The notes: generated by a model not told the origin, from the letters alone. Counted from the first letter of the stretch, positions 36,811 through 48,812 are shown. The stretch is DNA of 64,000 nucleotides from Hericium rajendrae (GCA_033439255.1 CM065884.1:868001-932000); one strand, 5' to 3'. Numbers and translations: made by a program.

Positions 36811-39360
36811 ATACAGCGAAACGGTGCTGAATCATAAGGTTCAAGCATTGCCATTGCGAATGCTTCGACCGGGGGAGGGGTACGAGATGAGACCGACGTT
36901 TACTGGCGATACCGTAGATCCAGAGGCATATTTGCTCCCAGGGTCGTCAATGCTTCCGGAGAGATGCGCTAGCAAGTCGCCCGACAGGTCTATCCCGAGG
37001 AGATGATGGTGGAGACCGAAAGAGCTCTTTACGAAAGTTGTGAATCGTGTAATCTACACGACGTTGGTTGATGGTTGATCTTATCTAGATGCTGTTGACG
37101 CCCACAGTGACCACGTTCTGTCGGTGACTTGGACGTGAGCGACATCTCGGTGACAGCGCTCGCGTTTCTTCCTTTTGCACCCTTTGAGCATGCTTTCTAT
37201 TCTTGAACAGGACACAAGCACCATGAACATCCAGATGCCGGTTGACCTCAAGGGTTGATTGGGCGCGCTATTCACTTGCGAGACTGTTCTCGAAAGACGT
37301 CTTCGTGGCGCTCGAGATGGTGAGTCGTACTTCTTCTTCGTACTTCTTCTGAACCGCTGCGGGTGTGTTCGAATCAATTATGGCGGGAAGTAGCGGCGGA
37401 TAGTGCTCGATGCGAAGGCGCTCCGATCCTCAGGTGAGCGCTCCATCTATTGACCAGGATCTGCATCATTCATCACGGGGCTGATTTGATTGATTGTTTT
37501 CCTGGCATATCAGGTTGTTCGTGTACAAGCTCCAGGCCAGGATCTTTATGGCGGCGTCAACCAGAACTCCTCAGTGATCGGATCGTGCGCGACGCCCAGG
37601 TATCCAGAGACTCATCATAGTTGAATCTGACTCAGATGATGCATCTTGCCATCTAGGACACACATATTGGTTGTCTGCTGCGAGGTGAGTATCCCAGGCT
37701 ACTATTCAGGACAAGCCTTCTGATCCTACCCATATTCTGTTTGGGTGGACGCATTCGGCTCCAGAACCAGTCAGCGCCATCGTCATGCGGGAGGTCATGA
37801 TGGCCGGCGTGTGAGGGACGGCGTGCTCCTCGAAGATCGAACGTCCAAAGGGCTTTCATGAAAGAGTAGCCGGAGTCCGCGATGCCTGAGGGAAACTAGT
37901 GTACATGCTGGTGCGTGGCAGTTGGTATGAGTGGTGTGACTAGTGCTCCAGGGTCCACTCTGACTATGTATATTCATTTCTCTCGCATCGAGGCCTTTCC
38001 CAGCTTCTCAGTCGGACGAAGCAGGATTTTAGCGGCTAGAATAGGCTCTATACCTGCTTGCGGCGCCCTGTAGTTGCGGCGGGTGCCACAAACAAGGTAG
38101 GTCCTTCCTTTCATGCTACTGCTCGCTAGGCTCCGAACCTCCTGGACGCTGTCGCCTTGAAGCATTAATGCTCTCTCCTGTAGAAGTGGCGAGACAAGTA
38201 AGCTGATCGCTCCTGGATGTTCCAGAATGCGACACATGTCGAAGGCCTTCTCTGACCTTTCACGCTTGCGCGCGCACAATGTCCACTTGGGCGGCAGGTG
38301 ACTATGGGTATTGTGTGCACTCGAAGCCTTTCCATCGACAACGTGCGTACTTTTATCCTTGGCATTTATTGCAAAGTCACTCATTTTTAGACCCTCGTCA
38401 TATCCAGGTCACCTGACCTCTGTTATAGACCTCACCGGGCGGGAGTTCCGGTTTGTGGACTCAACAACAACTGGAAGGGAATTCTTGGTCTTGCGCAGTC
38501 TCTAAAGGGCTGAAATCTGTCTATGGGCACGTCATCTTCTTGATACAGACCTGTACGAGTTCGTCACACGACACTTCGTTCGCGCCGGTTCCCACCATCG
38601 CAGGTATCTCTCGTCCTTCTGGAGATTTCGATTCATCCCTTCGAAGCTGGATTCCTTGATCGGTGCTCCGCGTGTTCGACGTGCTGTGTCCCGATAGACT
38701 ACCCGTGTCCCACCTTCATTTCCGACTTCGATCTCTTTGAATGCTCTGGTCTCGAGACTTCCTCTGGACTTGATATGGGTTTGACTTGCTTATCTGATCT
38801 GGTCATGCTCGCTTCATCGTTGCGACTTTATCCACGTACTCTCCAAAGCTGCCTTCGATGGATGGTACCTGGTCTGGGTGGCCAAAGTCGTCTCGTTCAC
38901 ATCGTTGCCTTGATCCACAATCTAATCTTACAGATATCATTCCGTCCGCTCCCCTTAAGTTCCCATCTCGAGTCTGGCATACTCCCGCATCATAAGTCTA
39001 TTTGGGGATTGGGATGCGCCATAATACTTCCATTAATGTCCACTCCATATAACAACGAATGATCCACGATACCGCACTGATCCGTGATAATGCAATCGTG
39101 TTCAGCTAGCAAGTTGGCCTAAGGATAGTTTCATCCTGCCTCCCAATGTACATGCTGGCAACAATGTCGGTGAGTCGTCGGTACCACCTCCGCCACCGCT
39201 AATGCTACAATCAAGCAGTGCTACTGCAGTGTAGACCGTGTACGTTGTCAACGTCAGCGCCACCACTCTCAAGCCTCACAGCAATGGTAGTTCGACACGT
39301 CCGATGGCCCAAACTTGTACCATCCCAGTTTCCCTCTCTAGTACAATACTGCTCTCCCCG

Positions 39361-40556
39361 TCAATATCTCCCCACCTCCACAGGCCCCACCTCCATATCC
39401 TTCTCTCTGTACATCCAGTCAGGCATAATAAACACGTCCGGCAAACGAACCATAAACATCATCTTTTGCTTGCGTGGCATGTTGGCCAACATCTCCATAG
39501 CAAGCCGATTGCAGATTCCCACAAGGGGGCTAGTCTTCGGACGATATGCCGGAGGCTTCAAGCACTCTACTGCCTCGTCGAACTGAATCACGTCGAATGT
39601 AGCTTGCGAGAGCGAAAGATTGTCGACGTCCCAGCCTCCTAGACCCGCGGTGCTCAACGTGGTATCTGCATCTGTTCGGAGAATATCGAGGGCCTGGAAA
39701 GTCTCGTCAAGAACCGCCTGCTGTTCCTGGTCCAGGACGATAGCCTCGTCCGAAAGGCCCCACAGTATGTGTATTATTTCAATCGTTCGAAAGCATAACA
39801 CCATCAATGCCATCGCTGTAAACATGTTCAGCACCGTTGTCGCAGACAAAGTGCGGGGTGCAACATACCATGCTGAGTGAGATATTGCAGAGACAACACA
39901 TGCCCCAGCAGCGGGTAAAAAAGGGCCTTATTGATGGACGGGCACACCGTGGAAGTGTCCGCGGCTTTGTACCAGGCTATAAACTGCTTGGCGACCATTT
40001 GACTCGTCCCGACTATTTCGACGGTGGTGGGGCCCACTGGTTCTTCAAAGAGACGCACATGCAGATTCTTGAGCGCGACGATCTTCGCCCACAAGAGGAG
40101 TGGAGAAGTAACGCTACCCGCCGGCCCGACGAACGAATCTATGATTTTGGACTGCTCAGGCTCGTGAAGCTGTATTGGGTTGCCAGTTCGTCCGAGCGTC
40201 TTGACGCGTTTCAACTCTGCGAGGACGGCTTGATATTTGGTGACTGTCCAGGTCGATGTCCTAACAATATGCCCATCTCTGGTGAGCTTTGCATTATGAT
40301 ATGTATATATTTGGGCCACATACCCTTGGTCGGTCTTCATGGATGGTTCGTCGAGTATCTGACTAAAGATATCTGCTGTGACCTCTCGAATCTGTGACGA
40401 TGCATGCAATAGCGGTGATATCGGATCCCATTGGACGTCGAGGCTCGGGTCCACGATCAGACTCCAGAGTGAATCGACGAGACGAAGCAGCAGGATCTCG
40501 TGAAGCAACTCGGTGGGAATTGGAAGCGGCGAAGTGCTGCGATGCTGGGTATCCAT
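39361..40556 (-). CDS. F-box-like family protein, copy 3
   Basis: Minus-strand paralogue of the genes at 13935 and 15464, and the cleanest copy. N-terminus LPIPTELLHEILLLRLVDSL then DPISPLLHASSQIREVTADI; middle YQAVLAELKRVKTLGRTGNP and SPLLLWAKIVALKNLHVRLF; after an intron with GTATGT donor (about 39814-39866) MALMVLCFRTIEIIHILWGL then DQEQQAVLDETF; C-terminus TFDVIQFDEAVECLKPPAYR and SPLVGICNRLAMEMLANMPR, stop at 39361. A second, in-frame intron (GTATGTGGCC..TTAG) probably removes a stretch near 40290. No frame break is needed. Function unknown; F-box-like adaptor role inferred. Confidence 0.7.
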
Positions 40557-41101
40557 GATGGGTCCAAGTGAGCTATGGTCGCCCGGGCTCGAATTTGTTA
40601 CGTATGTATGACAATCCTGCGTAGATGATGGCAGTATGGGTGTGGGGCAGAATTCCCAGTGCGGACACCAGGAATATCCAAGAACGCCAGAACCCGTGTC
40701 TTCACGATAGTGAGCTGGTAGTTGAGCAGAAATAAAGATATATGTACGACGGCTCCGTTACTAGATCGTCGAAAAGAAAATTGGCCGAGGAAGTGCCCGG
40801 TTCCGCGGCGTACAATCATGTAGTATGTACGCATCGGTAGATGTCGGCAAGGACGTCCGAGGTCCACGTTGGTGCAATCCTGTGCAACGCCGGCCGCGCC
40901 AACCTTGGTGCATTGACGCGCTCAACAGTCCAAGCAGAATCACACGTCCTGAAGCCTGGTACGACTGCTGTCGGAAGTCCACCACCACGTCTAAGTACGC
41001 CATTAGTTGTGATCTATACGTTGCCCGCCCCGCCCCGTACTGACTCTTATCGAGCTTTGCCATCTCAGCGTCTCATAGCGCGCCATCTAGAATAGGAAGT
41101 T
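40557..41101. promoter_or_regulatory. shared divergent intergenic region
   Basis: 545 bases between the start codons of the minus-strand F-box-like gene and the plus-strand BTB gene. It must contain both promoters; no specific site stands out. Confidence 0.5.
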
Positions 41102-42245
41102 ATGTCTAGCCCAAGTGATACTGCAGAGTCACGGAAACGTCAAAGGACCGTCAAGGAGGAGCCGCCCACTGATGAATCCTTGCAATGTCACCCGGATCTT
41201 TGCTACGAAGACGGGAATGTTAACCTGATTGCTGATTCAACCCTGTTTCGCGTGCATCGGGGCATGTTGGCGAAGTTCTCGCCCGTCTTGAAAGCTCGCA
41301 TCCTCATGAGCTCCGAAGCTGATACGTCCGAGCCTTTAATATTGCACCTGGATGATGACCGTGCAGACGTGGAACAGCTGCTGTACAGTCTGTACGATAA
41401 AAAGTGCGTTTCAGCAGCAGTTCCTTGTCCCAGGTATCTAAAAAGCATTGCTTGTCAGGTCGACACAGGTTTCGCAGGCGTCCGTTGGCTTACTCTCCGT
41501 TTGGCTTCGAATGGGCCGAAAGTATCAGATTACTCACCTTGAAGAGGAAGCAATGCGGCGTATAAATCTATTCTATCCACCATCATTTGAAGACTACACT
41601 CACATATTCGAAGACGATTCGAACATTCCTTCCGTAGTCGAGATTGAGGGGGAGCTAGGAACCAAGGAATGCTACACAGAACATCTTACGCTCGCTCTCT
41701 TGGCCATCTCTCTTGGGCTCCGTCGAATCTCCATCCTGGCAATGTACGAATTCAGCATCGCGGCTCCGGGCTTCGAGGACATTGAAGAGGCCCTGGCCAT
41801 TAACGATAAAATAATCAAAATGGTCAGAGATCCACAATCCCAGGCAATGTGGGTGAGGTGTTTTCTTGGCCGGGCCCGCCTGGAAACCATGAATTCCGAC
41901 CACAGACTCTCCTTCCTTGACGGCAAGCTCAGTCAGAAATGCAAAACGAGACCTGTATGCGGCGATGTGATGCATACTCTGATCCAGGAGGCACATAGAG
42001 ATAAAATGTTTATCAATGGTCATCGGGTTCTAGATGATATCGCGGACAGTTTCATCCAGACGTCCGGCAAAGGTGCATGCAAATATTGCCAGGACTTTTG
42101 GATTGCTCGTCACCTCAAGGGCCGTCAAACGATATGGAATACTCTTCCGTTAATCTTTGGGGTGCAGCTCAATGACGGCGAGTGGAATTTCGAGGAGATT
42201 GACGGCAACGATGAGACGGAGGGTAATGGTGGTCGCAACAAGTAA
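41102..42245 (+). CDS. BTB/POZ-domain protein with Cys-pair C-terminus
   Basis: Clean two-exon gene, intron 41404-41458 (GTGCGT..CAG). After a basic, Ser-rich start comes the BTB core: DLCYEDGNVNLIADSTLFRV then HRGMLAKFSPVLKARI and DRADVEQLLYSLYDKK. Exon 2 continues VGLLSVWLRMGRKYQITHLE, a BACK-like helical region. The C-terminal module has a Cys-rich site CKTRPVCGDVMHTLI and KGACKYCQDFWIARHLKGRQ followed by WNTLPLIFGVQL, which may bind a metal. About 360 residues. Same family as the genes at 17237 and 44711. BTB domains mediate dimerisation and Cullin-3 binding; target unknown. Confidence 0.85.
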
Positions 42246-42460
42246 CAAAGACCGGTAAGTGCGTTTTTATTTGTCATGATTGTTCTACGGATGTATTGCT
42301 GATCTACTCAATAGTGGTACATCATTTTCGCGTTAGGATGAATAGCATGTCAAATGTCGAGGATTACATGCGCAGACAGTCTCCAAATTTCGTATCCCAT
42401 TGATTTAATCGAACCTGTGTTGTTGCGATATTTCCACCAGTGAGATGTTGCCTTTAATTC

Positions 42461-44102
42461 TTAGGGACATGTCAGAAGAAATCTGGTATCTCTACCTGAA
42501 AAACTGGACGAATCTGATGCCGGCAATACATCACAAGTAACAAGCAAGACAACGCTTAAATCTGCGACTGCTCGATCGACCTGGTCTGCCAGAGCTTGAC
42601 TGAGCCTGTCCCTCGAGTAGATGGACCCGCAAGCGGCACAGAATATGCCAGCTGGAGTCCAACTGGCAAGGACCTCATCCGCAACCACTGCTGACCGATG
42701 CGGGCAGAGGCGTAGCGCTTGTCTCGCGCGACTGAGATACATCCATGCCTGGCGAGGGGCCAGGACAGCGCCAGGATATCTTTGCTCTTGACAGCTCTGA
42801 CACACAATGTCCCGCTGCTCCTCACTGATCCTGCATGTCTCTGCGCGATGCCATGTTCGATCCGAGACAACGGCACAAGCAGCCTCGCAACAGCTATGAT
42901 GGTATTCCAAAAGGCTGTGATACGGTCGAGCAAAGACGTGGTCCAGCTCCGGCGAGTCCAGTGACAGAAATGAATGGTGTGTGAATCGCTTCGCTACAGC
43001 AACACTGACGTCGCGAAGCTCGCAGCGGACTGCTACAACAGAGGTCCCGCAGGACATCCCGATCGATGCACGGTCAAGTGCCGTCTTCGTAGCGCTAATG
43101 GCGATCGGTACGTCATACTTGCGTGCAGCTTCCAGGACAAGCTGAATATCTTTGAATTCAATTAGGCTAGGCCTGGAAATGGGAGGGCAGAAACGCAGGA
43201 GGAAATTGATGGTGCGTGTGTCTTCCGTCATCTCTACCACCGGTCGTTGAGAAAGAGGTTCGAGAGCCTACGGGAGACTGAACATATCGCTGAAAAATGG
43301 CGAGGCGAGGGACAGTATGCTCCTAAACATATCGAACTGCACGTTATCCGAGGAACGCAGGATGACATCAGCGGTCATGTTGTCAAAGGGCGCGCCCGCA
43401 GTCCCTGGCTCAGATTGAGGAGCTTCGCCTCCCAAATCTGCAGGGGTACTGCGAGAACAAAGGGTCAGCATTGCACTGAGATATGAATACATACGCGTAC
43501 ATGTTGTCGGAAGCCCACTGCTTATCATCCCAGTCGGAAGCGATGAGGCTGCGTCTGCGGGAAAATTGCAGGAGTTTGTGGTATAGGCGTGCGGAAATGC
43601 AGTCGAGTTCGATAGAATCTTGTAACAGTTGTCTACTGCTGAAGTTCCGGGCGGCACTGGTACAGACATCGTACATTTTGCAGCGGCTTGCTATGGCAAA
43701 GACACTGAGGGAGTCGTGGCCACAATGTCTTCTGAGAGCGGCGGATGCAACGCTCCGGACTTCGCCAATGTTGTATTTGACAGCCGCAGGTAGGATGCAG
43801 CGGATGTCGGATAGCAAGCTGAGCTTGGGGGTGGGAATTGGGTAGCAGCAACGCAGAATATAACTGATCATGTAGGCGTCTTCCGGCAGATCGATTGTCG
43901 GCGGGGATGAAGTGGTGGCAAGGGCAGCGATCATAGTCTTGAACACCGGGGATGCGAGCGAGAGAATGATTTTGTATACGTGGAAGTCGACCAGATCGGA
44001 CGACCATAGAACGAGATATGCATCGTGATCATCGAAAGGAGGCTCCGCATCTACTGGAGTCGAAGATGAGCTCCAGCTTGCTCTCTTGCCACGTCGCCAC
44101 AT
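42461..44102 (-). CDS. double-BTB fusion gene with internal stop
   Basis: Minus strand. First [39 protein letters not shown] and [19 protein letters not shown], then a helical region ending [13 protein letters not shown]. An intron at 43449-43500 (GTACGC..CGCAG) brings the frame into a second [47 protein letters not shown] (43268-43270) then interrupts, where homologues have Gln; the same frame continues [20 protein letters not shown] and [20 protein letters not shown] to 42461. So either two neighbouring BTB genes were joined and the second carries a nonsense change, or a base error made the stop. The C-terminal half is Cys-rich ([15 protein letters not shown]). The family differs from the Cys-pair BTB genes beside it. 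Confidence 0.6.
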
Positions 44103-44710
44103 GGTGGGGTTTGACGGACGGAGAGCAATGCGGGCTACATGCTTATAAAGTATACAAAGCGAAGAAGTCTGAAGACACGAGCGTTGCTTCTGTGAAATAG
44201 GTGGTCATTTTATCGTCACCTGCGTGATAAGACTGCCATTCCTGAGAACGTGGTGAGTGTGCGATAGATGTGCTAGCTGTAGATCGAGAAAGATAGAAGC
44301 GACGAAACTATCGAGAATATCTATCGACCTTGATCCAGGCAGCCGGGGGAAGCAACGATCATAGTCTTGATAAACGCACGGCGACGTTAATCTGCCTCGA
44401 ATGCATGAACTCAGCGAGTAATAGCAAATCCCTGAGAGAAATAAATGTGTGAAAACGACAGTTGGGAGCAAGACAGGAGGCATACATCGGGTGTCAATTG
44501 CTTGCCGTTGGGCAATGCCCCGCGCATATAAGCCTCCCACAGAGAAATGAGAATAAATAACATGGTGACGTCTGGGTAGAATAAGTAAACACGGCCATCC
44601 CGTCCTGGGAATGTCATTGGTTGAGTAAGATACATAGCTGTCAACAGACGAGAACACCAGTGAACGAACCTTCGTATGCACCTCGTATACACTCCAGCCC
44701 TCATTGAACA
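44103..44710. other. intergenic, no supported gene
   Basis: About 600 bases between two minus-strand BTB genes. An open frame at 44205-44711 has no family motif; likely promoter and 3' end. Confidence 0.5.
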
Positions 44711-45828
44711 ATCACAGCGGCGGATAATCCGCCAAGGTAAACATCTTCGGAATCTCCTTCCAAAGTGCTATTCTCTTCTGATCAAGCATCGCCTGCAACG
44801 CGTCACAGCACTGCCAACAGAGTTTATCCGCCATGTTCATGTAGCGCAGCCACGAGAATCCCGGGATTCTGGGAAAACTATCAAAAGCCTTATTCTTGCG
44901 CGCCTGCAGAAGAAGAGCATGCATCCCCTCGGTGCATCGCGGTTTACGACGACATGCAGAGCACGGTGTACTGCACAAGATATCGAACATCAGCGTGTGG
45001 CGCCCGGCGAGAATCCTTGGGTGACCCGCATGTATTGCCTGCAATATCGTGTCGCCGTGTTCATGGAAACTGTCCCCACAAATCTCCTCCGCAAGCTCAA
45101 GACATGGGACGAGGTGATCAGGGGTCCATATGGTGCAGATGCAGGCATAGTATGCGATCTGCGCAATAATAGGCATCTGGAAGGACAGGGCTAGATGAGC
45201 GACCACTAGTGAATCAACGAGGGCATCGTCGTTTGACTCGGCGAAGATGGTGTCGTCCTGGTTCGCCTCGAATTCATCCAGACTGAGCGAAAATTTCTTG
45301 CCGATGCGCTGGTGAGCCTTCCGTGTCAAATATTCAATCTCGTATTTGCGGCCGAGCTGTAGCCAGGCCTTTATCATCGAAAAATCGCTGGTATCCTCCA
45401 CCATCTCAGAATAACTAAATGCGAGTGTTCAGTCAGCACGACGAAACGGTCCAGATCCAAAGCGACGATGATCGTACGAGCCTTGGTCGGTATATCGTCT
45501 GCAACATATCCTCCAGATCGCCCGCATCATCATCGAGCTTCACAATAGGACAACTTCCCATGGTCGCTTGATCGTACTTCTCCGGCGACGAGAGCATCGC
45601 CTTGAGAACGGGGGAGTGCTCCGACAGAACGGACTTGTGGACACAGAACTGGCTCGTCTCAGCTTGAAGGATGACGCTCCCGTCTTCATACCAAACCCCG
45701 CCGCGCTCTATCACTGGAGCTTCGGAGGGCAAGAAGATGGCGTCTCCGTCGGCCAAGACATCTTGCATTCGCCGTTTCTTCGGTGCTGAGGGCGACGACA
45801 CCTCGCTGACGATCGTTTCGGAAGACAT
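44711..45828 (-). CDS. BTB/POZ-domain protein with Cys-pair C-terminus
   Basis: Minus strand, ATG at 45828. BTB core GVWYEDGSVILQAETSQFCV, HKSVLSEHSPVLKAML and DLEDMLQTIYRPR, then an intron near 45405-45470 whose donor I could not fix. Second exon MIKAWLQLGRKYEIEYLTRK and the acidic middle FEANQDDTIFAES; C-terminal module CSTPCSACRRKPRCTEGMHA, ADKLCWQCCDALQAMLDQKR and LWKEIPKMFTL. Closely parallels the genes at 17237 and 41102 in layout, with the same IYRPR ending of the first exon as 17237. Apart from the splice uncertainty it has no frame break. Adaptor function inferred. Confidence 0.8.
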
Positions 45829-46322
45829 TTCTGGGAACAAATCTCAGTATCACATTGCATTAGATCTCAGCATCCATACCTGTTGCAACAGAGACCGTTC
45901 TTGCTTGCTGTCGTCGCGCTTGGAGGAAATCTCTGAAGTGGAAGGAAAGTAGAAGCAAGCGCCTATCCAGCGTCGTAATTGACGCCGGTGCGCCACAAAC
46001 GCGTCCAAGGCGCGTCGACGCGTTGATGTAACTTACAGAGATCAAAAGTCAGTAACCCCAAATGCTCGCCCTCAATCATCAAGACATGATGTGTGATGAG
46101 GCGTACCGCGATCCAATCGGCTATAGAGCTGCTTCGCGAGGGCCTCCCCACATGTTCAATGGTAATAAACATGTTATCACGATACACTTCGAGTCAAATC
46201 AGAACGTGCGTACACAACTACATCATTAAAAAAGCGGAAGGCGAAATAAGGAAAGTGCGAGGCCCATCATATGTGGGGTTTGGATAGAAATAAGAAAAAA
46301 GATGAAGCCATCCAGCTAAGGC

Positions 46323-47747
46323 TTAGAACATCGCCTCCCTCGGCCCTTCATCCAGCCTATCCGAAAACCCCGAGCTGAATCCCATCCAGACTGAGCTGGC
46401 GGGTGATACCGGCATGCGAGCCGCAGATACGGAGGGCGGTTCAATCCAGCTGCCAGAGCCATCGCTCCATGCGTCCGGGTGCGAGAACATGTCGACGTCG
46501 GATATGGGCGTCGTAGCGCCCGATGGGAAATCGGACGCTGCGAAGCTCAACGGCGAAGATGCAGGAAAGGACGATGAAAAGTCCAGGGTCGGCAATACGA
46601 AGGACTGCGCTGGGTCCATGAACTCCATCCGCGAAGCGTGGTCTTCTGGCCTAGTGGGCGGGGATTCGAAGAACTCAGCGGAACTGAGCTGCGACAGCAC
46701 GTCCTCGACATCCGTTTCCATACCACCCTCGTCTTCGCCTTCTCTGAACTCCTGCAGCACGCACCACCCCGTCCCGCTCTCTCCGATGACGCCCCGAACT
46801 GAATTCGCATCCCAGCCCTCGAAGCGGACCCGTAAGACATTCGCAGTCCCCTCTGGTCCGCCGTATACATCGCAAGCGGCGCCGGACTGCCACACCTTCC
46901 CGGCATCCAGGCGCGCAAAGATAGTTGAGACGCGCAGGCTGTGCTTTGTGTGGTCGTAGTGCAGCTCCGACAGCGCGGGGATAGGTAGCGGGTGCTTGGA
47001 GGAGGATGGGTTCGACGGGAGGGGAAGGCGGGAGGAGGGCGTGGGTGCGAGGGGGATGAGGAGTTCCGTAGTGACCTGCGAGCGGGGGCTCGCGGGGAAG
47101 TAGTGGTCGAGCTCAGCCTCCGCATCGACGTTCTCCGACGCCGACGTCGCAGCATCGTGGAAATGGACCTTCTCCGCCTTCGCAGCGCGCTTGCCCTTCT
47201 TCTCGCCCTTCTTGGGCTTGCCGAACTGCAACTTCTGCTCCTCGCGCTTGCGGATATCCCAGTCTGCCTCGCTGAGTGCACGGCCTGCGATGGGGACGTT
47301 CTGCACGAGGTTCTGGAATATGGGGCGCCCTGAGCTGAAGTTGCGCGCCGTGCCCAGGCCGACCTGGGTTACGGAGCGGGGTACGACGGGCGGCCGCGGC
47401 AGCTTCGGAGCACCGAGCGGCCTCGACAGTGCGAGACGGGTCCCGAAGGAGAGGTTCTGCTGGATGGTGGGTGCACGGGTAGCTCGCACAGCACTGTGGA
47501 AGCCATGGCTAGGACCGGATCCTCTGAGCGTACCAGGGGTGGTCAAATGGCCTACGAACGCCTGGAGAAGACCGCGGGTCTGATGAAGAAGGCGCTGAGC
47601 AGTCGATAGGTTTGTCTGAGCTGGTACGCGAGGTGCGAAAGCAGAGACATGGATAGATCTGTGGGATATATTCGGCGCTTGAGAGAGGTAATGGGACGCT
47701 TGGCGCCCTAACAAGGACGTCCAGTGTCCCGACGATGCAAGCGGCAT
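46323..47747 (-). CDS. conserved basidiomycete protein, likely mitochondrial
   Basis: Intact single-exon 474-residue protein. The first 100 residues are rich in Arg, Ser, Leu and His with no acidic residues, a mitochondrial targeting type. Then ARNFSSGRPIFQNLVQNVPI and GRALSEADWDIRKREEQKL, islands I have seen in agaricomycete proteins without assigned function, a Lys-rich stretch (PKKGEKKGKRAAKAEK), a folded part LSELHYDHTKHSLRVSTIFA with NVLRVRFEGWDANSVRGVIG, and a Ser-rich acidic tail. Its role is unknown. Confidence 0.75.
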   Translation of the reverse strand: MPLASSGHWTSLLGRQASHYLSQAPNISHRSIHVSAFAPRVPAQTNLSTAQRLLHQTRGLLQAFVGHLTTPGTLRGSGPSHGFHSAVRATRAPTIQQNLSFGTRLALSRPLGAPKLPRPPVVPRSVTQVGLGTARNFSSGRPIFQNLVQNVPIAGRALSEADWDIRKREEQKLQFGKPKKGEKKGKRAAKAEKVHFHDAATSASENVDAEAELDHYFPASPRSQVTTELLIPLAPTPSSRLPLPSNPSSSKHPLPIPALSELHYDHTKHSLRVSTIFARLDAGKVWQSGAACDVYGGPEGTANVLRVRFEGWDANSVRGVIGESGTGWCVLQEFREGEDEGGMETDVEDVLSQLSSAEFFESPPTRPEDHASRMEFMDPAQSFVLPTLDFSSSFPASSPLSFAASDFPSGATTPISDVDMFSHPDAWSDGSGSWIEPPSVSAARMPVSPASSVWMGFSSGFSDRLDEGPREAMF

Positions 47748-48171
47748 CGTGGATTTGCTACGCTAGTAGCCTCGCTTATTCCGTTGATAGTGATGTTCTG
47801 TGCAGGCAGGAAATGGTGAGGCGTTGAAATGCGACGGTGGTGAGGAGATCGTCTTATAGGGGCGTGCCGGGGCCGGTGCAGTGCGTAACTCAGCCATCGG
47901 GGCTTGCCGGAATTTCCTCCCACGGATTAGTATCCTGTGTTTAGGGGTTGACATCTCGACAAAACATTTCGGGAAATGTGCTCCAGGACTAACGGCGACA
48001 TTCACGTTAGATAGAAAAGACGTCAAGTTAACATACATATATCGAACGGCTTATAGTACATCGAGCAGGTTATAGTACATCAGATACAAGCCAAGCATAG
48101 CACTTGGGGATGAGCCACATTGAACTTCCTCAGCACACCTCCTGATTTCGCCTGAACCGAAGGTTCTGCCT

Positions 48172-48812
48172 CTACTTCTTCCCGAATAACTTGCTGAAAA
48201 TCGTGGCTTTGTGACTGAATACGCAGAAAAATCAGCAGCTGTCAGTTGTTCAGCGCACGAGCCGCTTACCCCAGATTCTCTCTGCCTGGGTCGTGGAAGT
48301 CACTAGACACGATGGGTCAGGCTCCTGACCGACTGGTAGGCAAGAAAAACGCACATGTAGCCTCGGTGATCCGGGACGCCGAGCTCCCTCTCAAGATACC
48401 CAAACAACTCGTTGCTGTACTTCTCGTTGTTCTCGGCAGACAGGTTGTCGAGAGTCGTCTTGCCACCACCGTCAGCATCAATCTCGTGTGAGAGGATAGT
48501 AAACGGAGCTACTCACGATGACAAGGACGAAAGCAGGGTCAAAGTTCCCGGCAAACGTGAGGAACTCGTTGTATTGGTAGGAGATCGAGATGTACGGCTC
48601 CGGTTTGTCGAGAGCCTTTGACGCGAACTACCGAGACAACCGCGCATGGTGAGAACGCGAGAAAGTCGCGCAGCAGGTAGGGGTATACCTTAGAGAAGTC
48701 CAAGGAGAACTTCTTCGGGTCTTCGACCTGAACATTCTTCAATGAGTATCCATGCAGCATGCGCATATGACCAACAGACCTTAACGTTGGTGTGGAGAAT
48801 GAGAGCGGGCAT
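48172..48812 (-). CDS. MIF/phenylpyruvate tautomerase-like protein
   Basis: Minus strand, ATG at 48812, six short exons. MPALILHTNVK carries Pro directly after Met, the catalytic base of the tautomerase superfamily once Met is removed. Then VEDPKKFSLDFSK; FASKALDKPEPYISISYQYN and FLTFAGNFDPAFVLVI; LDNLSAENNEKYSNELFGYL; IDFHDPGRENLGHKATIF. The order and spacing match macrophage migration inhibitory factor homologues (about 120 residues, trimer). The NLG..ATIF end matches the MIF trimer interface. All exon joins hold frame. The fungal role is not well known; tautomerase activity is likely, cytokine-like activity is not implied. Confidence 0.88.

Larger units (their letters stand above)
28384..39360. 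other. gene-poor, repeat-rich block
   Basis: About 11 kb with no well supported gene apart from an ambiguous small locus near 33.4 kb. It holds a tandem duplication (28863-29322), a perfect hairpin (29946-29987), a short repeated pair (31061-31196), a hexanucleotide tract (32891-32927) and dispersed element copy B (35050-36810). Remnants of mobile DNA are the likely content. Confidence 0.6.

Noticed and set aside
37974-38384. 136-codon minus-strand frame starting MSDFAINAKDKSTHVVDGK
   Set aside because: Starts like a protein but the rest has no motif, splice pattern or homologue I recognise.
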